Assembly (NCBI RefSeq): GCF_036924715.1
Contig: NZ_JAZHSB010000001.1
Span: 6,749,001 to 6,813,000, forward strand
Direction: 5' to 3'
Source of the DNA: Bradyrhizobium sp. AZCC 1721
GTDB lineage: Bacteria > Pseudomonadota > Alphaproteobacteria > Rhizobiales > Xanthobacteraceae
DNA length: 64,000 nucleotides
Both the position numbers and the translations under genes were made by a program. Shown piece by piece: positions 43,893-52,847 of the stretch. The notes beneath the pieces were generated by a model, which did not search any database, was not told the DNA's origin, and saw nothing but the letters and a program-made list of their open reading frames with translations. How positions within the stretch are numbered: the first letter of the stretch is position 1; each line of letters starts with the position of its first letter.

Positions 43893-45293
43893 ATGTTCGA
43901 AGGCTGGGATGCGGTCGTATTGGCCCGGGCGCAGTTTGCTTTCACGATGTCGTTCCACATCATATTTCCCGCCTTCTCGATCGGGCTCGCCAGCTACCTC
44001 GCCGTGCTCGAAGCGCTGTGGCTCGCAACCGGGCGCGAGGTCTACATCAACCTGTTCAACTATTGGCTGAAGATCTTCGCCGTCGCCTTCGCGATGGGCG
44101 TGGTGTCGGGCATCGTGATGTCCTACCAGTTCGGCACCAACTGGTCGGCCTTTTCCGACAAGACCGGCCCGGTGATCGGGCCGTTGATGGCCTATGAGGT
44201 GCTCACCGCATTCTTCCTCGAAGCGGGTTTCCTCGGTGTGATGCTGTTCGGCCTGAACCGCGTCGGTCCAAAACTGCATTTTCTGGCGACGCTGATGGTC
44301 GCGATCGGGACGCTGATTTCGGCGTTCTGGATTCTGTCGGCCAATTCCTGGATGCAGACGCCGACCGGCCACACCGTCAATGAGGCCGGTCAGTTCATCG
44401 CCGCCGACTGGCTGAAAGTGATCTTCAATCCGTCGTTCCCATACCGTCTCGTGCACATGGTGCTGGCGGCGTATCTGACCACGGCACTGGTGGTCGGCGC
44501 AGTCGGTGCCTGGCACCTGTTGCGCGATCGGCACCTCGCCGGCCCGCGCGTGATGTTTTCGATGGCGATGTGGATGGCGACGCTGGTGGCGCCGATTCAG
44601 ATCATCGCCGGGGATCAGCACGGGCTCAACACGCTGGAGCACCAGCCGGTGAAGATCATGGCGATGGAGGGCCACTTCGAGAGCCACAAGGACGGCGCGC
44701 CCCTGATCCTGTTCGGCCTGCCCAATCAGAGCGCCGGCAGGGTCGACTATGCGGTCGAAGTGCCGAAATTGGGATCGCTGATTCTAAAACAGTCGACGGA
44801 CGCGCCGATGGCCGGCCTCGACACGGTCCCGCGCGAAAACTGGCCGCCGGTCGCCATCACGTTCTGGTCGTTCCGGATCATGGTCGGCATGGGATTGCTC
44901 ATGCTGGCGCTTGGCTTGTTCAGCCTGTTGATGCGTATTCAGGGCAAGCTCTACGATTCCCGGCTGTTGCACATGTTCGCGGTCGCAATGGCCCCCGCGG
45001 GCTTCATCGCCGTGCTCGCGGGCTGGATCACCACCGAAGTCGGCCGCCAGCCGTTCACGGTCTATGGATTGCTGCGCACGGTTGAATCCGCCTCGCCGCT
45101 GGCGGCACCGGCCGTCGCCTCCTCGCTGATCGCCTTCATCATCGTCTATTTCGCGGTGTTCGCCGCCGGCGTGATCTACCTGCTGCGCCTGATGGCGGCG
45201 CCGCCGCATCCGGGTGAAGAGGGGCCGTCATCACACGAGGCGCCGATCCGCACCGCCGGCATCACGCCGGCTGCCCAGGGGGTCGGCTCATGA
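43893..45293 (+). CDS. cydA: Cytochrome bd-type quinol oxidase subunit I (cyanide-insensitive type)
   Basis: A 466-aa membrane protein from ATG 43893; GTG codons at 43884/43887 are alternatives. Nine or so helices are present. The first, LARAQFAFTMSFHIIFPAFSIG, holds the heme b595-ligand His, and PYRLVHMVLAAYLTTALVVG holds the heme b558 His. The quinol loop is short, and the end reads GWITTEVGRQPFTVYGLLRT, features of the CIO subclass rather than long-loop E. coli CydA. It reduces O2 to water from quinol under low oxygen or when cytochrome oxidases are inhibited. It overlaps cydB by 4 bp. Confidence 0.92.
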   Translation: MFEGWDAVVLARAQFAFTMSFHIIFPAFSIGLASYLAVLEALWLATGREVYINLFNYWLKIFAVAFAMGVVSGIVMSYQFGTNWSAFSDKTGPVIGPLMAYEVLTAFFLEAGFLGVMLFGLNRVGPKLHFLATLMVAIGTLISAFWILSANSWMQTPTGHTVNEAGQFIAADWLKVIFNPSFPYRLVHMVLAAYLTTALVVGAVGAWHLLRDRHLAGPRVMFSMAMWMATLVAPIQIIAGDQHGLNTLEHQPVKIMAMEGHFESHKDGAPLILFGLPNQSAGRVDYAVEVPKLGSLILKQSTDAPMAGLDTVPRENWPPVAITFWSFRIMVGMGLLMLALGLFSLLMRIQGKLYDSRLLHMFAVAMAPAGFIAVLAGWITTEVGRQPFTVYGLLRTVESASPLAAPAVASSLIAFIIVYFAVFAAGVIYLLRLMAAPPHPGEEGPSSHEAPIRTAGITPAAQGVGS

Positions 45294-46300
45294 ACATCGC
45301 GGTCGACCTCGCCACCGTCTGGGCCTTCATCATCGCCTTTGCCGTGTTCGTCTATGTCGTGATGGACGGTTTCGATCTCGGGCTCGGCATTCTGTTTCCG
45401 CTGTTTCCGGACAAGCGCGACCGCGACGTCATCATGAACAGCGTCGCCCCGGTGTGGGACGGTAACGAAACCTGGCTGGTGCTCGGCGGCGGCGGCCTGA
45501 TGGCGGCCTTCCCGCTCGCCTATGCCGTGCTGATGCCGGCGCTGTACACCCCGATGATTGCGATGCTGCTCGGCCTCGTATTCCGCGGCGTCGCCTTCGA
45601 ATTCCGCTGGCGCACGACCAAGGCGCGAAACAGGTGGGACATCGCCTTTTTCGGCGGGTCGTTGCTGGCAACGTTGGCGCAAGGCATTGCGCTCGGCGCT
45701 ATCCTGCAAGGCGTGCATGTCGAAGGACGGCATTATGCCGGTGGCTGGTGGGACTGGCTGACGCCGTTCAGCATTCTGACCGGCATCTCGCTCGTGATCG
45801 GCTATTCGCTGCTCGGGGCGACATGGCTGGTCATGAAAACCGAAGGCGAGTTGCGTGACCGCGCCTATCATCTGAGCTGGATATTTTTGCTCACGATGCT
45901 GGGCGCGATCGGCGCGGTCAGCATCGCGACGCCGTTCCTCCATATACAGTACACCGAGCGCTGGTTCGCCTGGCCGAACGTCCTCATGACGGCACAGGTA
46001 CCGATTTCGGTTGCTGTAGTCACCGCCCTGTTGCTGCGCAGTCTCGCCAACAAATACGACTACCAGCCGTTCTTCCTGACGCTGGCGTTGTTCGCGCTGT
46101 CCTATGCCGGGCTCGGCATCAGCATGTATCCCTATATCGTGCCGCAGAGCATCACGATCTGGCAGGCGGCGGCGCCGGAAAACAGCCAGCTCTTCATGCT
46201 GGTCGGCGTCGCCGGGCTGATCCCGCTGATCCTCGGCTATACCGCCTGGGCCTATTGGGTTTTTCGCGGCAAGGTCAAACCCGAGAGTGGATACCATTGA
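45290..46300 (+). CDS. cydB: Cytochrome bd-type quinol oxidase subunit II
   Basis: A 336-aa membrane protein with about nine helices. Hallmarks are VWAFIIAFAVFVYVVMDGFDLGLGILFP at the N-terminus, SVAPVWDGNETWLVLGGGGLMAAFP near 50, and YPYIVPQSITIWQAAAPE near 280. It stabilises the heme-binding subunit. Its TGA stop overlaps the TTG start of the tiny third subunit. Confidence 0.93.
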   Translation: MNIAVDLATVWAFIIAFAVFVYVVMDGFDLGLGILFPLFPDKRDRDVIMNSVAPVWDGNETWLVLGGGGLMAAFPLAYAVLMPALYTPMIAMLLGLVFRGVAFEFRWRTTKARNRWDIAFFGGSLLATLAQGIALGAILQGVHVEGRHYAGGWWDWLTPFSILTGISLVIGYSLLGATWLVMKTEGELRDRAYHLSWIFLLTMLGAIGAVSIATPFLHIQYTERWFAWPNVLMTAQVPISVAVVTALLLRSLANKYDYQPFFLTLALFALSYAGLGISMYPYIVPQSITIWQAAAPENSQLFMLVGVAGLIPLILGYTAWAYWVFRGKVKPESGYH

Positions 46301-46428
46301 AGCCCAACGAGCCGGCCCGTCGTCCTCTGATGCAGCGCTTGCTGTGGTTTGCCGCGCTCTGGCTCGGCGGCGTCGGCACCGTCGTGCTGATTTCGTTTTT
46401 GCTGCGGCTGTGGATCGCGCCGAAATAA
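46297..46428 (+). CDS. DUF2474-type small subunit of the bd oxidase (43 aa)
   Basis: A TTG start at 46297 overlaps the cydB stop (TTGA). It encodes 43 residues: a basic N-terminus (MKPNEPARRPLMQR), one membrane helix (LLWFAALWLGGVGTVVLISF) and a short tail LLRLWIAPK. A single-helix protein of this size and pattern following cioB is the DUF2474 family, comparable to CydX of E. coli, which stabilises the heme sites. It is easily missed because of its length. Confidence 0.8.
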   Translation: MKPNEPARRPLMQRLLWFAALWLGGVGTVVLISFLLRLWIAPK

Positions 46429-46604
46429 GGCAGGCGGGATATCCCATGAATTTGGTGGACCACGAAAATGGACGACATTTCAGTCACGTATCCGCCGCAT
46501 TCGCCCTAAACTTGCCATCAAGCCAGCCCTGAGATTTGATGGTTCCGCTGATTTGCCAAAGCGCCAACCATTTGGCCGCCGCGCCAACAAGGAGAATTTT
46601 TGCG

Positions 46605-47204
46605 ATGACAAAATTTCGGCACCTGATCTGGATGGTGATCGCCGCCGGCGGTCTGGTCCTTTCAGCTTCTCAGAGCCAGGCGCAGACGCGGCAGCCCGAT
46701 GTCGGCGACCAGCCCGGTCTGCTGCCCGATGAATCCGTCGAACTCGATCCGCAGTTCAGGAAGACCGCGGTGCTCTATCGCACCAACGAAGCGCCGGGCA
46801 CCATCATCGTCGTCACGGCCGAGCGCCACCTCTACCTGATCCAGGGCAACGGCCGTGCCTTGCGCTACGGCATCGGCGTTGGCCGCGAAGGATTTCAATG
46901 GCAGGGGCTTGTGAACATCACCCGCAAGGCGGAGTGGCCGGACTGGACGCCACCGCCGGAGATGATCGCGCGCCAGCCCTATCTGCCGCGTTTCATGGCT
47001 GGCGGCCCCGGCAACCCGCTCGGTGCGCGCGCGATGTATCTCGGCACCACCGTCTACCGTATCCACGGCACCAACCGGCCCGACACCATCGGCACCGCCG
47101 TCTCGTCCGGCTGCTTCCGGCTGGTCAACGCCGACGTCACCGATCTCTATGAGCGCGTGCCTGTCGGTACCAAGGTGATTATCCGGCAGAAGCCGGAACT
47201 GTAA
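46605..47204 (+). CDS. L,D-transpeptidase (YkuD domain), periplasmic
   Basis: A 199-aa protein from ATG 46605 with AAGGAG upstream; upstream codons of the longer ORF are not needed. The signal peptide (IWMVIAAGGLVLSASQSQAQ) precedes the YkuD domain. Catalytic motifs are YRIHGTN near residue 152 and SSGCFRL, with nucleophile Cys170. These enzymes form 3-3 cross-links in peptidoglycan or attach proteins to it; the variant here is the common rhizobial single-domain type. It is not clearly co-transcribed with the oxidase, since 176 bp intervene. Confidence 0.9.
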   Translation: MTKFRHLIWMVIAAGGLVLSASQSQAQTRQPDVGDQPGLLPDESVELDPQFRKTAVLYRTNEAPGTIIVVTAERHLYLIQGNGRALRYGIGVGREGFQWQGLVNITRKAEWPDWTPPPEMIARQPYLPRFMAGGPGNPLGARAMYLGTTVYRIHGTNRPDTIGTAVSSGCFRLVNADVTDLYERVPVGTKVIIRQKPEL

Positions 47205-47259
47205 TTGCGACGCGGCCGCTCTGGCCGATCCATTCCCTCCGACTTAGTGAGTTCAAAAA

Positions 47260-48300
47260 ATGCTACGGACATTTCGAGGCGGCCTCCTGATTGGGCTGGC
47301 TGTCGCAATCGCGATTGCGGCTGGCGCGATCACCTATGAGCGTTACGACACCAAGACGCTGAAGCGGACCATCCGGCGCGGCGAAGTGCTGTGCGGCGTC
47401 AACAAGGGCCTGCCCGGCTTCTCGATCCCCGATGACAAGGGCGACTGGACCGGCTTCGACGTCGATTTCTGCCGCGCAGTAGCCGCGGCGATCTTCGACG
47501 ATCCCAAGAAGGCGAAATTCGTAGCGCTGGATGCCAACGAGCGCTTCAAGGAGCTGCAGAGCCGCAAGGTCGACATCCTCTCCCGCAACACGACCTGGAG
47601 CATGTCCCGCGAGAGCAACTACGCCCTCTATTTCCCGGCGGTCGCCTATTATGACGGCCAGGGCTTCATGCTGCCGCGCTCGCGCAACATCGATTCCGCG
47701 CTGGACCTCAACAACAGCAAGGTTTGCGTGCAGGAGGGCACAACGACGGTGCTCAATGTCGCCGACCATTTCCGCGCCAACAACATGAAGTATACCGAGG
47801 TCAAGTTTCCCAAGCTGGAAGACGTGCTCAAAGCCTATGAGGGCGGCAAGTGCGACACCTTCACCGCCGACGTTTCCCAGCTCTACGCGCTCCGCTTGAA
47901 CCTGATCCAGCCGAGCGATCATGTCATCCTGCCCGACGTCATCTCCAAGGAGCCGCTCGCGCCCGTGGTGCGCCAGCGCGACGACGACTGGATGATGCTC
48001 GTGAAGTGGACGCTGTATGCGATGATCAACGCCGAGGAACTCGGCATCACTTCGAAGAACATCGACGAGGCGCTGAAGTCGAAGAAGCCCGATGTGATGC
48101 GGTTGGTCGGCACCGAAGGCGCCTATGGCGAAGATCTCGGCCTGCCCAAGGACTGGGCCGCCCGCATCATCCGCCATGTCGGCAATTACGGCGAGATGTA
48201 CGACCGCAATGTCGGCGAGGGATCGAAGCTGAAGATCCCGCGCGGCCTGAATTCGCTGTGGAGCAACGGCGGCATCCAGTACGCCCCGCCGATACGGTAG
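47260..48300 (+). CDS. Amino-acid ABC transporter binding protein (AapJ-like, PF00497), orphan
   Basis: A 346-aa periplasmic protein. The N-terminal hydrophobic segment (GLAVAIAIAAGAITYERYD) lacks a clear cleavage motif and could remain as an anchor. The SBP_bac_3 fold shows as RGEVLCGVNKGLPGFSIPDDKG, FDVDFCRAVAAAIFDDPKK and RKVDILSRNTTWSMSRE, wording shared with AapJ/BztA general amino-acid receptors. AapQMP genes are not adjacent. It starts at the ATG at 47260. Confidence 0.87.
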   Translation: MLRTFRGGLLIGLAVAIAIAAGAITYERYDTKTLKRTIRRGEVLCGVNKGLPGFSIPDDKGDWTGFDVDFCRAVAAAIFDDPKKAKFVALDANERFKELQSRKVDILSRNTTWSMSRESNYALYFPAVAYYDGQGFMLPRSRNIDSALDLNNSKVCVQEGTTTVLNVADHFRANNMKYTEVKFPKLEDVLKAYEGGKCDTFTADVSQLYALRLNLIQPSDHVILPDVISKEPLAPVVRQRDDDWMMLVKWTLYAMINAEELGITSKNIDEALKSKKPDVMRLVGTEGAYGEDLGLPKDWAARIIRHVGNYGEMYDRNVGEGSKLKIPRGLNSLWSNGGIQYAPPIR

Positions 48301-48321
48301 GTCTCTCAACCACCACAAACT

Positions 48322-48441
48322 GTCGTCACCCGCGAAAGCGGGTGACCCAGTACGCCGCGGCCCATCGGCTCAAGCATTGCCGTCTCTGGAATACTGGGTC
48401 GCCCGGTCCCAGTGCGCAATTGCACAAGGCCGGGCGATGAC
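48322..48441. repeat. Palindromic repeat, 'gtcgtcacccgcgaaagcggg' variant
   Basis: Arms GTCGTCACCCGCGAAAGCGG and CCGGGCGATGACA plus inner TGACCCAGTA/TACTGGGTCG, with a TGCGCAATTGCACA palindrome in the right arm. It lies between convergent genes. Confidence 0.8.
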
Positions 48442-48471
48442 AGCGGTGCATGACGCGCCGCTTCGGGACGA

Positions 48472-49611
48472 TCAATACCCCTTCATCCGCGCCAACTGAT
48501 CAGCGTGGTAATTGCTGTCGCCGAACAATTCCTGGCAGACGCGGGCGCGCTTCATGAAGAAGCCGATGTCGAACTGGTCGGTCATGCCCATGCCGCCGTG
48601 CATCTGCACGCCCTCTTGCACCGCCAGCGTCGCCGTGGTGCCGGCGCGTGCCTTGGCAACCGCGACCGCGGCGCCAGCGCGCTCGAAATCGCCGTCGAGG
48701 GTCTGCAGCGCCTTCAGAACGGCCGCGCGGGTGATCTCGATATCAATATAGAGCTGGGAGGCGCGGTGCTGCAGTGCCTGGAATTCGCCGATCAGTTTGC
48801 CGAACTGCTTGCGTTCCTTGAGATAGGTGACGGTGCGGCCGAACACCTCTTCGCTCAAGCCGACCATTTCGGAAGCTACCGCGCCGCGGCCGATATTGAG
48901 CACGCCCTCCAATAACGCGCCGCCCTGGTCGACCTCGCCGAGCACCTGATCGGCATTGACGTCGACATTGCTGAATTCGATCCGCGCCGCGTTATGCGCA
49001 TCGACCATCACCGTGCGTTCGATCGCAACTCCCTTCGCCTTGGGATCGACCAGAAACAGCGTCAGACCATCGCGCTCGCCGGCCGCGCCGCCGGTGCGTG
49101 CCGCGACGATCAGGAGATCGGCGGTGTGGCCGTCGACCACGAGCGCCTTCGCGCCGTTCAGCTTGAAGCCGTTGCCGGAGCGCACCGCCTGCAAATTGAT
49201 CTGCAGCGGGCGATGTTTTGCGCCTTCATCGATCGCGAGCGCCGCCAGCAGCGATCCGTCCGCAATCTTCGGCAGATGTGCGGACTTTTGCGCGTCACTT
49301 CCACCGCGCGACAGTGCCGATACCGCCAGCACCGCGGTCGACAGGAACGGCGACGGCATCAAAGTGCGACCGATTTCCTCCATCACGATGCCGGCCTCGA
49401 CGCAGCCGAGCCCGCTGCCGCCGAAATTTTCGGGCACCAGCAGGCCGGAAAAGCCCATCTCGGCAAACGCCTTCCAGAGCTCGCGGGAAAAGCCCGTTTC
49501 GTCCTTGCTGTCGCGCAAGCTGCGCAGATGCGACACCGGCGCCTTGTCGCTGATAAGGCCGCGCGCGCTGTCGCGCAGCATGGATTGTTCTTCGGTGAGG
49601 ACGAGGGGCAT
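48472..49611 (-). CDS. Acyl-CoA dehydrogenase (subunit or homomer), 379 aa
   Basis: An FAD enzyme introducing an alpha-beta double bond into an acyl-CoA. It has an N-terminal helical domain (LTEEQSMLRDSARGLI), a middle beta-domain (ALAIDEGAKHRPL, then GFKLNGAKALVVDG), and a C-terminal helical domain with FGKLIGEFQALQHRASQLYIDIEI and HGGMGMTDQFDIGFFMKRA. It lies 164 bp downstream of a second acyl-CoA dehydrogenase gene on the same strand. Tandem pairs of this type often form hetero-oligomers acting on aromatic or ring-bearing side chains, by inference. Confidence 0.88.
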   Translation of the reverse strand: MPLVLTEEQSMLRDSARGLISDKAPVSHLRSLRDSKDETGFSRELWKAFAEMGFSGLLVPENFGGSGLGCVEAGIVMEEIGRTLMPSPFLSTAVLAVSALSRGGSDAQKSAHLPKIADGSLLAALAIDEGAKHRPLQINLQAVRSGNGFKLNGAKALVVDGHTADLLIVAARTGGAAGERDGLTLFLVDPKAKGVAIERTVMVDAHNAARIEFSNVDVNADQVLGEVDQGGALLEGVLNIGRGAVASEMVGLSEEVFGRTVTYLKERKQFGKLIGEFQALQHRASQLYIDIEITRAAVLKALQTLDGDFERAGAAVAVAKARAGTTATLAVQEGVQMHGGMGMTDQFDIGFFMKRARVCQELFGDSNYHADQLARMKGY

Positions 49612-49648
49612 CGATGAATTCCGTTTCAGAAGAGAATTAAGCTACTTC

Positions 49649-49764
49649 GTCGTCCCTGCGAAAGCAGGGACCCATACGCCGCGGCTTATCGATTATGAAT
49701 GGTGCTAGCGTCACAGTACTCAGACAGCGGTGGTTATGGGTCCCTGCTTTCGCAGGGACGACGG
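49649..49764. repeat. Palindromic repeat, 'cgtcgtccctgcgaaagcaggga' family
   Basis: A clean copy: CGTCGTCCCTGCGAAAGCAG...CCCATACGCC on the left, and GGTTATGGGTCCCTGC...GGGACGACG on the right. It separates the two acyl-CoA dehydrogenase genes and would be part of their shared transcript. Confidence 0.85.
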
Positions 49765-49775
49765 AGGAGGCGGTG

Positions 49776-50960
49776 CTACGCCCCCGGCAGATCGAGGATG
49801 CGCTTGGCGACGATGCCGAGCATCACCTCGCTGGTGCCGCCCTCGATCGAGTTCGCCTTGGTGCGCAACCAGGCGCGTGGACGTGCGCCGCCTCTGGAGC
49901 GCTCGCTTTCCCATTCCAGCGAATCAATGCCGCCGGCTGACATCAGGATTTCATGTCGGCGCTTGTTGAGCTCGGTGCCGTAATATTTCATCGCCGATGA
50001 AAACGCCGGATGCGACTGGCCGGCCTTGGCGAGATCGATCGCGCGCTCAGCCACGGCCGCAAACGCCGCCTCGTCGATGTCGAACGCCGCAACCTGGCTG
50101 CGCAGCATCGCATCGTCGAGCCGACCGGAATCATCGCTACCGACGGAGTCGGCGGCGACCTGCCCGAGCGGACGGCCGATGCCGCGCTCTCCAGTGCCCG
50201 AGATCATCGCGCGCTCATGCTGCAGCAGATATTTTGCAACATCCCAGCCGCGGTTGACCTGGCCCACCACATGCGATTTCGGCACCCGCACATTGTCGAA
50301 GAAGGTTTCGCAGAACGGCGAATAACCGGAGATCAGAAGAATCGGCTTGGTCGAGACGCCCTTTGAGGCCATGTCGAACAGGATGAAGCTGATGCCGTCA
50401 TGCTTCTTCGCCGTGGGATCGGTGCGCACCAGGCAGAAGATCCAGTCGGCATAGTTCGCATAGGACGTCCATATCTTCTGGCCGTTAATGATGTAATCGT
50501 CGCCGTCGCTGTCGGCGCGGGTCTGCAGCGAGGCGAGGTCCGATCCGGCGTTCGGCTCGGAATAGCCCTGGCACCAGCGGATCAGGCCCGCGGCGATCTT
50601 GGGCAGATGTTCCTTCTTCTGCGCCTCGGTGCCGTACTTCAAAAGCGCCGGCCCAAGCATCCAGATGCCGAAGCTCGAGAGCGGCGAGCGCGCGCCCATC
50701 GCCGCCATTTCTTCGCGCAGCACCTTGTGCTCGGCAGGCTCCAGCCCTCCGCCACCATATTCCTTCGGCCAATCCGGCACGGTCCAGCCCCTGTCGCGCA
50801 TCCGCTCAAACCAGACGCGCTGCGGCTCGGAGGAGAATTTGGCGTTGCGACCGCCCCAGTAGGTGTCGCTTTCGGAGGTCATCGGCCGTCGCATTTCCGG
50901 CGGACAATTGGCCTCCAGCCAGGCGCGGGTTTCACGGCGGAATGTTTCCAGATCGGACAT
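49776..50960 (-). CDS. Acyl-CoA dehydrogenase, 394 aa
   Basis: The start at ATG 50960 is tentative; ATGs at 50975 and 50993 are alternatives. The N-terminal domain begins METPDMSDLETFRRETRAWLE or MSDLETF. The FAD/substrate region is WCQGYSEPNAGSDLASLQTRA near 130 and GQKIWTSYANYADWIFCLVRT. The C-terminal TKANSIEGGTSEVMLGIVAKRILDLP holds the FAD-contact and catalytic region. It pairs with the downstream dehydrogenase. The aromatic block and a CMD protein nearby point to ring or side-chain acyl-CoA oxidation, not proven. Confidence 0.88.
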   Translation of the reverse strand: MSDLETFRRETRAWLEANCPPEMRRPMTSESDTYWGGRNAKFSSEPQRVWFERMRDRGWTVPDWPKEYGGGGLEPAEHKVLREEMAAMGARSPLSSFGIWMLGPALLKYGTEAQKKEHLPKIAAGLIRWCQGYSEPNAGSDLASLQTRADSDGDDYIINGQKIWTSYANYADWIFCLVRTDPTAKKHDGISFILFDMASKGVSTKPILLISGYSPFCETFFDNVRVPKSHVVGQVNRGWDVAKYLLQHERAMISGTGERGIGRPLGQVAADSVGSDDSGRLDDAMLRSQVAAFDIDEAAFAAVAERAIDLAKAGQSHPAFSSAMKYYGTELNKRRHEILMSAGGIDSLEWESERSRGGARPRAWLRTKANSIEGGTSEVMLGIVAKRILDLPGA

Positions 50961-51123
50961 ATCAGGCGTTTCCATGTGGGAATGTTTGGACACGACCTTA
51001 GCCCTCGCGTTGCGGAATTCAATATATGTCTGACATCAGCCCATGCCGCTCTGGCGGTGGTCACGCTGTCCGATCGGGTGTATGCGCTAGGCGATAACGA
51101 TTGAAAAACAAGAGGAAACCGGC

Positions 51124-51669
51124 ATGCGGCTGAAGTTGCTTTCGCCTGGCGAAATGAGCGCCGACCAGAAAGAAACCTACGACGAGGCCATCGCCGGCAA
51201 GCGCGGCGCCCCGCCGGCGCCGATGATGGCCTGGCTCAACAGTCCGGAGATGGCGCGGCACGCTACGCGGCTTGGCGAGCAGCTCCGCTTCAACACGATG
51301 TTTCCTGCCAAGCTTTCGGAAATTGCCATTCTCGTCACTGCGCGGCACTGGACCTCGCATTACGAATGGTATGCGCACAAGCGCCTGGCGCTGAAGGGCG
51401 GCATGGACCCGAAAATCATTGAGGACATCCGCGACCGTCGCACGCCCACCTTCGATGACCCCAAGGGCCAGATGATCTATGATCTCGCCAAGTCACTGCA
51501 TGAGGGCCATGGCGTGTCGCAAGCGCTGTATGAGGAAGCGGTAAAAGTGCTCACCGAACGCGGGATTGTCGAGGTGATCGGGCTGTGCGGCTACTACACG
51601 ATGGTCTCGATGACGCTGAACACGTTCGAGTTCGGGCTGCCGGACGGCGAGGTATCGGATCTTGTGTGA
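51124..51669 (+). CDS. Carboxymuconolactone decarboxylase/AhpD-fold family protein
   Basis: A 181-aa all-helical protein. The CMD motif region reads ARHWTSHYEWYAHKRLALKGGMD near residue 78-100, but the redox CxxC of AhpD is absent. It is therefore more likely a decarboxylase-like or non-peroxidatic member. The C-terminal LCGYYTMVSMTLNTFEF is typical. The start is at ATG 51124. It is divergent from the acyl-CoA dehydrogenase pair. Substrate unknown. Confidence 0.82.
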   Translation: MRLKLLSPGEMSADQKETYDEAIAGKRGAPPAPMMAWLNSPEMARHATRLGEQLRFNTMFPAKLSEIAILVTARHWTSHYEWYAHKRLALKGGMDPKIIEDIRDRRTPTFDDPKGQMIYDLAKSLHEGHGVSQALYEEAVKVLTERGIVEVIGLCGYYTMVSMTLNTFEFGLPDGEVSDLV

Positions 51670-51686
51670 TGAAGATCGGCGCCTAC

Positions 51687-51817
51687 GTGTCCCGGACGCG
51701 GTGCACCGCAGAGCCGGGACCCATCTCGGCGCGCAGCATGGGCCCCGGCCTAGCAGCGCACCGCCGGAGTCGCGCAAAGCGCGATCCCGGACGCGCTGCG
51801 CGGCATCCGGGGCACGC
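51687..51817. repeat. Palindromic repeat, 'gtgtcccggacgcg' family, copy 2
   Basis: GTGTCCCGGACGCGG on the left and GCATCCGGGGCACGC on the right, with inner GCAGAGCCGGGACC/GGCCCCGGCCTAGC. It is the same family as 24349-24470. It separates the CMD and VOC genes. Confidence 0.85.
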
Positions 51818-51840
51818 AAGCTTCCAAACGGAGTCACAAC

Positions 51841-52335
51841 ATGCCCCAATCCCCACCCATCGTCGCCGGCACGCGGATCGGGCATGTCCATCTCAAGGTC
51901 GCCGATCTCGAACGCGCGCTCGGCTTCTATTGCGGCGTGCTCGGCTTTGAGGTGATGCAGCGGATGGGTTCTGGCGCCGCGTTCATATCGGCCGGCGGTT
52001 ATCACCATCACATCGGCCTCAACACCTGGGAAAGCAAAGGCGGCCATCCGCCGCCGCCGGGCACCACCGGCCTGTTTCACACCGCCATTCTCTATCCCAC
52101 CCGCGCAGCGCTGGCGGATGCGCTCTACCGCGTGATCCAGGCCGGCATCGAGCTCGACGGCGCCAGCGACCACGGCGTCAGCGAGGCGCTCTATTTGCGC
52201 GACCCCGACCAGAACGGCGTCGAACTCTATCGTGACCGGCCGAAAGAAGAATGGCCCCGCGCGCCCGACGGATCGCTCGCGATGTTCACCAAGCGGCTGG
52301 ATCTGGAGGACTTGCTGCGGCAGCGGGAGGCGTAG
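51841..52335 (+). CDS. VOC-superfamily metalloprotein (glyoxalase/extradiol dioxygenase fold)
   Basis: A 164-aa protein. The paired beta-alpha-beta-beta-beta modules start GTRIGHVHLKVADLERALGFYCGVLGFEV. Candidate metal ligands are His16 in the GHVHLKV region, His in TGLFHTAILYP near residue 80, and Glu in DPDQNGVELYRDR near 130. The last motif is the ring-cleavage-dioxygenase style, and the 164-aa length matches single-copy catechol-2,3-dioxygenase-like proteins of unknown substrate. It is preceded by GGAGTCACAAC. Confidence 0.85.
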   Translation: MPQSPPIVAGTRIGHVHLKVADLERALGFYCGVLGFEVMQRMGSGAAFISAGGYHHHIGLNTWESKGGHPPPPGTTGLFHTAILYPTRAALADALYRVIQAGIELDGASDHGVSEALYLRDPDQNGVELYRDRPKEEWPRAPDGSLAMFTKRLDLEDLLRQREA

Positions 52336-52346
52336 GCCAATGCGAT

Positions 52347-52847
52347 TCACCGTAGCACCAGGTGCGTAACCCAGCCGCCGGCATAGAGACCGCCGCCAAA
52401 CACCGCATGCGTGACGAGACTGTGCAGTCGGGCGGCTGCCGGATGCGACGTGCGGCTCGCGGCAATGCCGAAACCCATGGCGGGCTGCATCACCAGGAAC
52501 GGCGCGGCCACACTGCCGATCCCGACCAACAGTGCCGGGCCGATCGTCGGATCGCGAGCCCAATCGAGGCCGAAGAACGCAAGCAGCACGCCGGCAAGCA
52601 CAATCCCGATCAGGTAATGCGCTGACCAGCCGATCAGTCGCTCGCCCCGCAGCGGCGGCGACGCGGCAATCCGGTCGTGGCGCAGGCGCCCGCGCGCAAG
52701 GTGGCCGAGCCAGCGGCCCACCAGACCATAGTCCAGGGACGGAATGCCAAGCAGCCGCTGCCGGATCATCGTCCAGATGTCCATCACGACGGTTGCACCC
52801 GCTCCGATCAGCACCGCTGATGTCAGATAATGTGCCGCTTCAGTCAT
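52347..52847 (-). CDS. DUF2938 family inner-membrane protein
   Basis: A 166-aa protein with four predicted helices: YLTSAVLIGAGATVVMDIWTM, IGWSAHYLIGIVLAGVLLAFFGL, LLVGIGSVAAPFLVMQPAMGFGIAAS and HAVFGGGLYAGGWVTHLVLR. The family has no assigned function that I know of. Its ATG overlaps the methyltransferase stop by 8 bp, so the two form an operon facing a MerR regulator, which suggests response to a small toxic or redox compound. Confidence 0.8.
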   Translation of the reverse strand: MTEAAHYLTSAVLIGAGATVVMDIWTMIRQRLLGIPSLDYGLVGRWLGHLARGRLRHDRIAASPPLRGERLIGWSAHYLIGIVLAGVLLAFFGLDWARDPTIGPALLVGIGSVAAPFLVMQPAMGFGIAASRTSHPAAARLHSLVTHAVFGGGLYAGGWVTHLVLR

